From contig OU015653.1 in NCBI GenBank assembly GCA_907165275.2, forward strand, positions 9,454,001 through 9,518,000: a stretch of DNA of 64,000 nucleotides, given 5' to 3'. Under the pieces are notes generated by a model, which was not told where the DNA came from, ran no database searches, and saw only the letters and a list, made by a program, of their open reading frames with translations. This stretch comes from Zygaena filipendulae (lineage: Eukaryota; Arthropoda; Insecta; Lepidoptera; Zygaenidae). This document shows positions 63,017-64,000 of this stretch, one piece after another. Position 1 is the stretch's first letter. Each line of letters begins with the position of its first letter. The position numbers and the translations under genes were made by a program.

Positions 63017-64000
63017 GTATGTACCTACTTATCCCACTCCACTTCTATTTTATACTGTTTAATTTTGTAGGTTCTTACTACTCTGTCAAAAAAGAACTGG
63101 GCATTGGTCTCAGAAGAATATGCTTTAGTTATTCTTCTGAGGCATTGGTCAATAAAACAAAAAATATTTATTATTCATTCAAATTTATGTGACGCCTTCA
63201 AATAACGATTATTTCTTTTATGTCAATAAATTAATACCTAACACAATTTTATTATTAAATGCCTTTTTTGGAATCGACTTCAGCTCCCTTTGACAATTTG
63301 ACAATCTGTAATCATTTACCTAATCGTTAAAGCGTAGAAAACTGAGGAAGGGAACCGTATCGTATCGTATGTCACGTATCTAGTTACGCAAAACTGGGGC
63401 CGCATCTTGACACACGTTACCTTTAGCGAAAAATATCGCTTGCCGTATCAAGATTATCGTAAAATGCAAGTCTACGAGTACCTATACTGTAAATGTGATC
63501 AACAGTTTTTCTAGTATGTATACGTTGTTAATAGAAATCGTTAATTTGACGGTTGTGTTCGATACTATAGCAAAAATAAAATCGATATTAAAATTGTGGA
63601 GACTACGAAATAATACACGTGGTTTCGGGTAGATATGTCTAGTCTAAAACCTCATCACAAATCACCATCCGGAGGGGGTTAAAAAGTTGCTAAAAACATC
63701 ATATGATTAATGGACAACCCCTTTGTGATTGCATTGTTGTCTTTGTAAATCTCATATCAAAAACTTTTGTTCGTGTATTTACAAATCATAAAATGTATCA
63801 GTGGGATGAGTTGCCCGATTCAAAAAATTCATTAGGTAATAGGTTATCTCAGCCGACGGGCTGAGTTCGAGCGGGCTGAGTTGACTTAAAAGCCGAAATA
63901 TCGATATGATTTCGATTTTACGTGACCACGCCACGTTACAAATAATAATAATGATTCGTTTCTTAGTTTTCTATGAGTTGACAATTACAGAAAGAAGAGA
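63017..64000 (+). other. GrE intron 2, proximal part
   Basis: Begins with sequence paralogous to GrB and GrD intron 2, interrupted by the 33-bp micro-insertion. The remainder to the window edge has no exon 3-like sequence and nothing I can name. Confidence 0.65.
63101..63149. mobile_element. 33-bp micro inverted-repeat insertion, copy 2, with target duplication
   Basis: The unit 63109-63141 is identical to 10933-10965 (arms CTCAGAAGAATA and complement). It is flanked by GCATTGGT on both sides (63101-63108 and 63142-63149). The paralogous introns of GrB, GrC and GrD carry this site once and without the unit, so it is a true insertion. Confidence 0.8.

Overview
The window looks like nuclear DNA of a moth or butterfly (Lepidoptera). 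It is AT-rich and intron-containing, with no bacterial gene organisation. Its repeats are of lepidopteran type: Helitron-like ends finishing in CTAG, R1- and RTE-type LINEs, mariner and Tc1 relics, PIF/Harbinger elements and a tRNA-derived SINE. The only host genes I can support form one cluster of insect gustatory receptor (GR) genes. No rRNA, CRISPR or operon is present.

Gene layout. I call the receptors GrA to GrE. GrA is on the minus strand; its first exon is at 1048-1836 and its later exons lie left of position 1. GrB (8252-16975), GrC (21634-34223) and GrD (43957-54906) are complete four-exon genes on the plus strand. GrE (58315 onward) shows exons 1 and 2, and its last exons lie beyond the right edge. 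The four plus-strand genes share one architecture: exon 1 of 780 nt, exon 2 of 78 nt, exon 3 of 154 nt and exon 4 of 164 nt, with intron phases 0, 0, 1. The three complete genes each encode 391 residues. They should be seven-pass ligand-gated cation channels of taste neurons, in the fast-evolving lineage-expanded class often called bitter receptors. No ligand can be read from sequence.

Region by region. Positions 1-1047 are GrA intron. The GrA/GrB head-to-head gap (1.8-8.3 kb) holds two PIF/Harbinger-type transposons, one with a MADF fragment and one with a Myb/SANT exon plus transposase pieces. GrB introns carry a decayed mariner, a 33-bp micro-insertion, foldback elements and a repeat with a motif every ~130 bp. 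The GrB-GrC gap (17-21.6 kb) holds the 5' half of a LINE with an intact ORF1. GrC introns hold a mariner end, a perfect 63-bp hairpin, an R1 tail, a decayed LINE, a SINE, a Tc1 relic and a MITE split by an R1-clade LINE. The GrC-GrD gap (34.2-44 kb) is a nest: a Tc1 element 5.5 kb between its ends contains a mariner, which is itself split by a LINE. GrD intron 3 holds a 995-bp pure pentanucleotide array. GrE has transposons in its 5' flank and intron 1.

How the parts relate. The cluster grew by tandem duplication that included 5' flanks and introns, so intron sequences are paralogous and act as empty-site controls for later insertions. GrB, GrC and GrE share a repeat-derived block next to their TATA-like elements; GrD lacks it. 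The last exons of GrC and GrD share a 142-bp identical tract although their first exons are well diverged, which points to gene conversion. The most novel-looking signal is an identical 33-bp inverted-repeat insertion present twice, each time with an 8- or 9-bp target duplication. I see no new multi-gene system.
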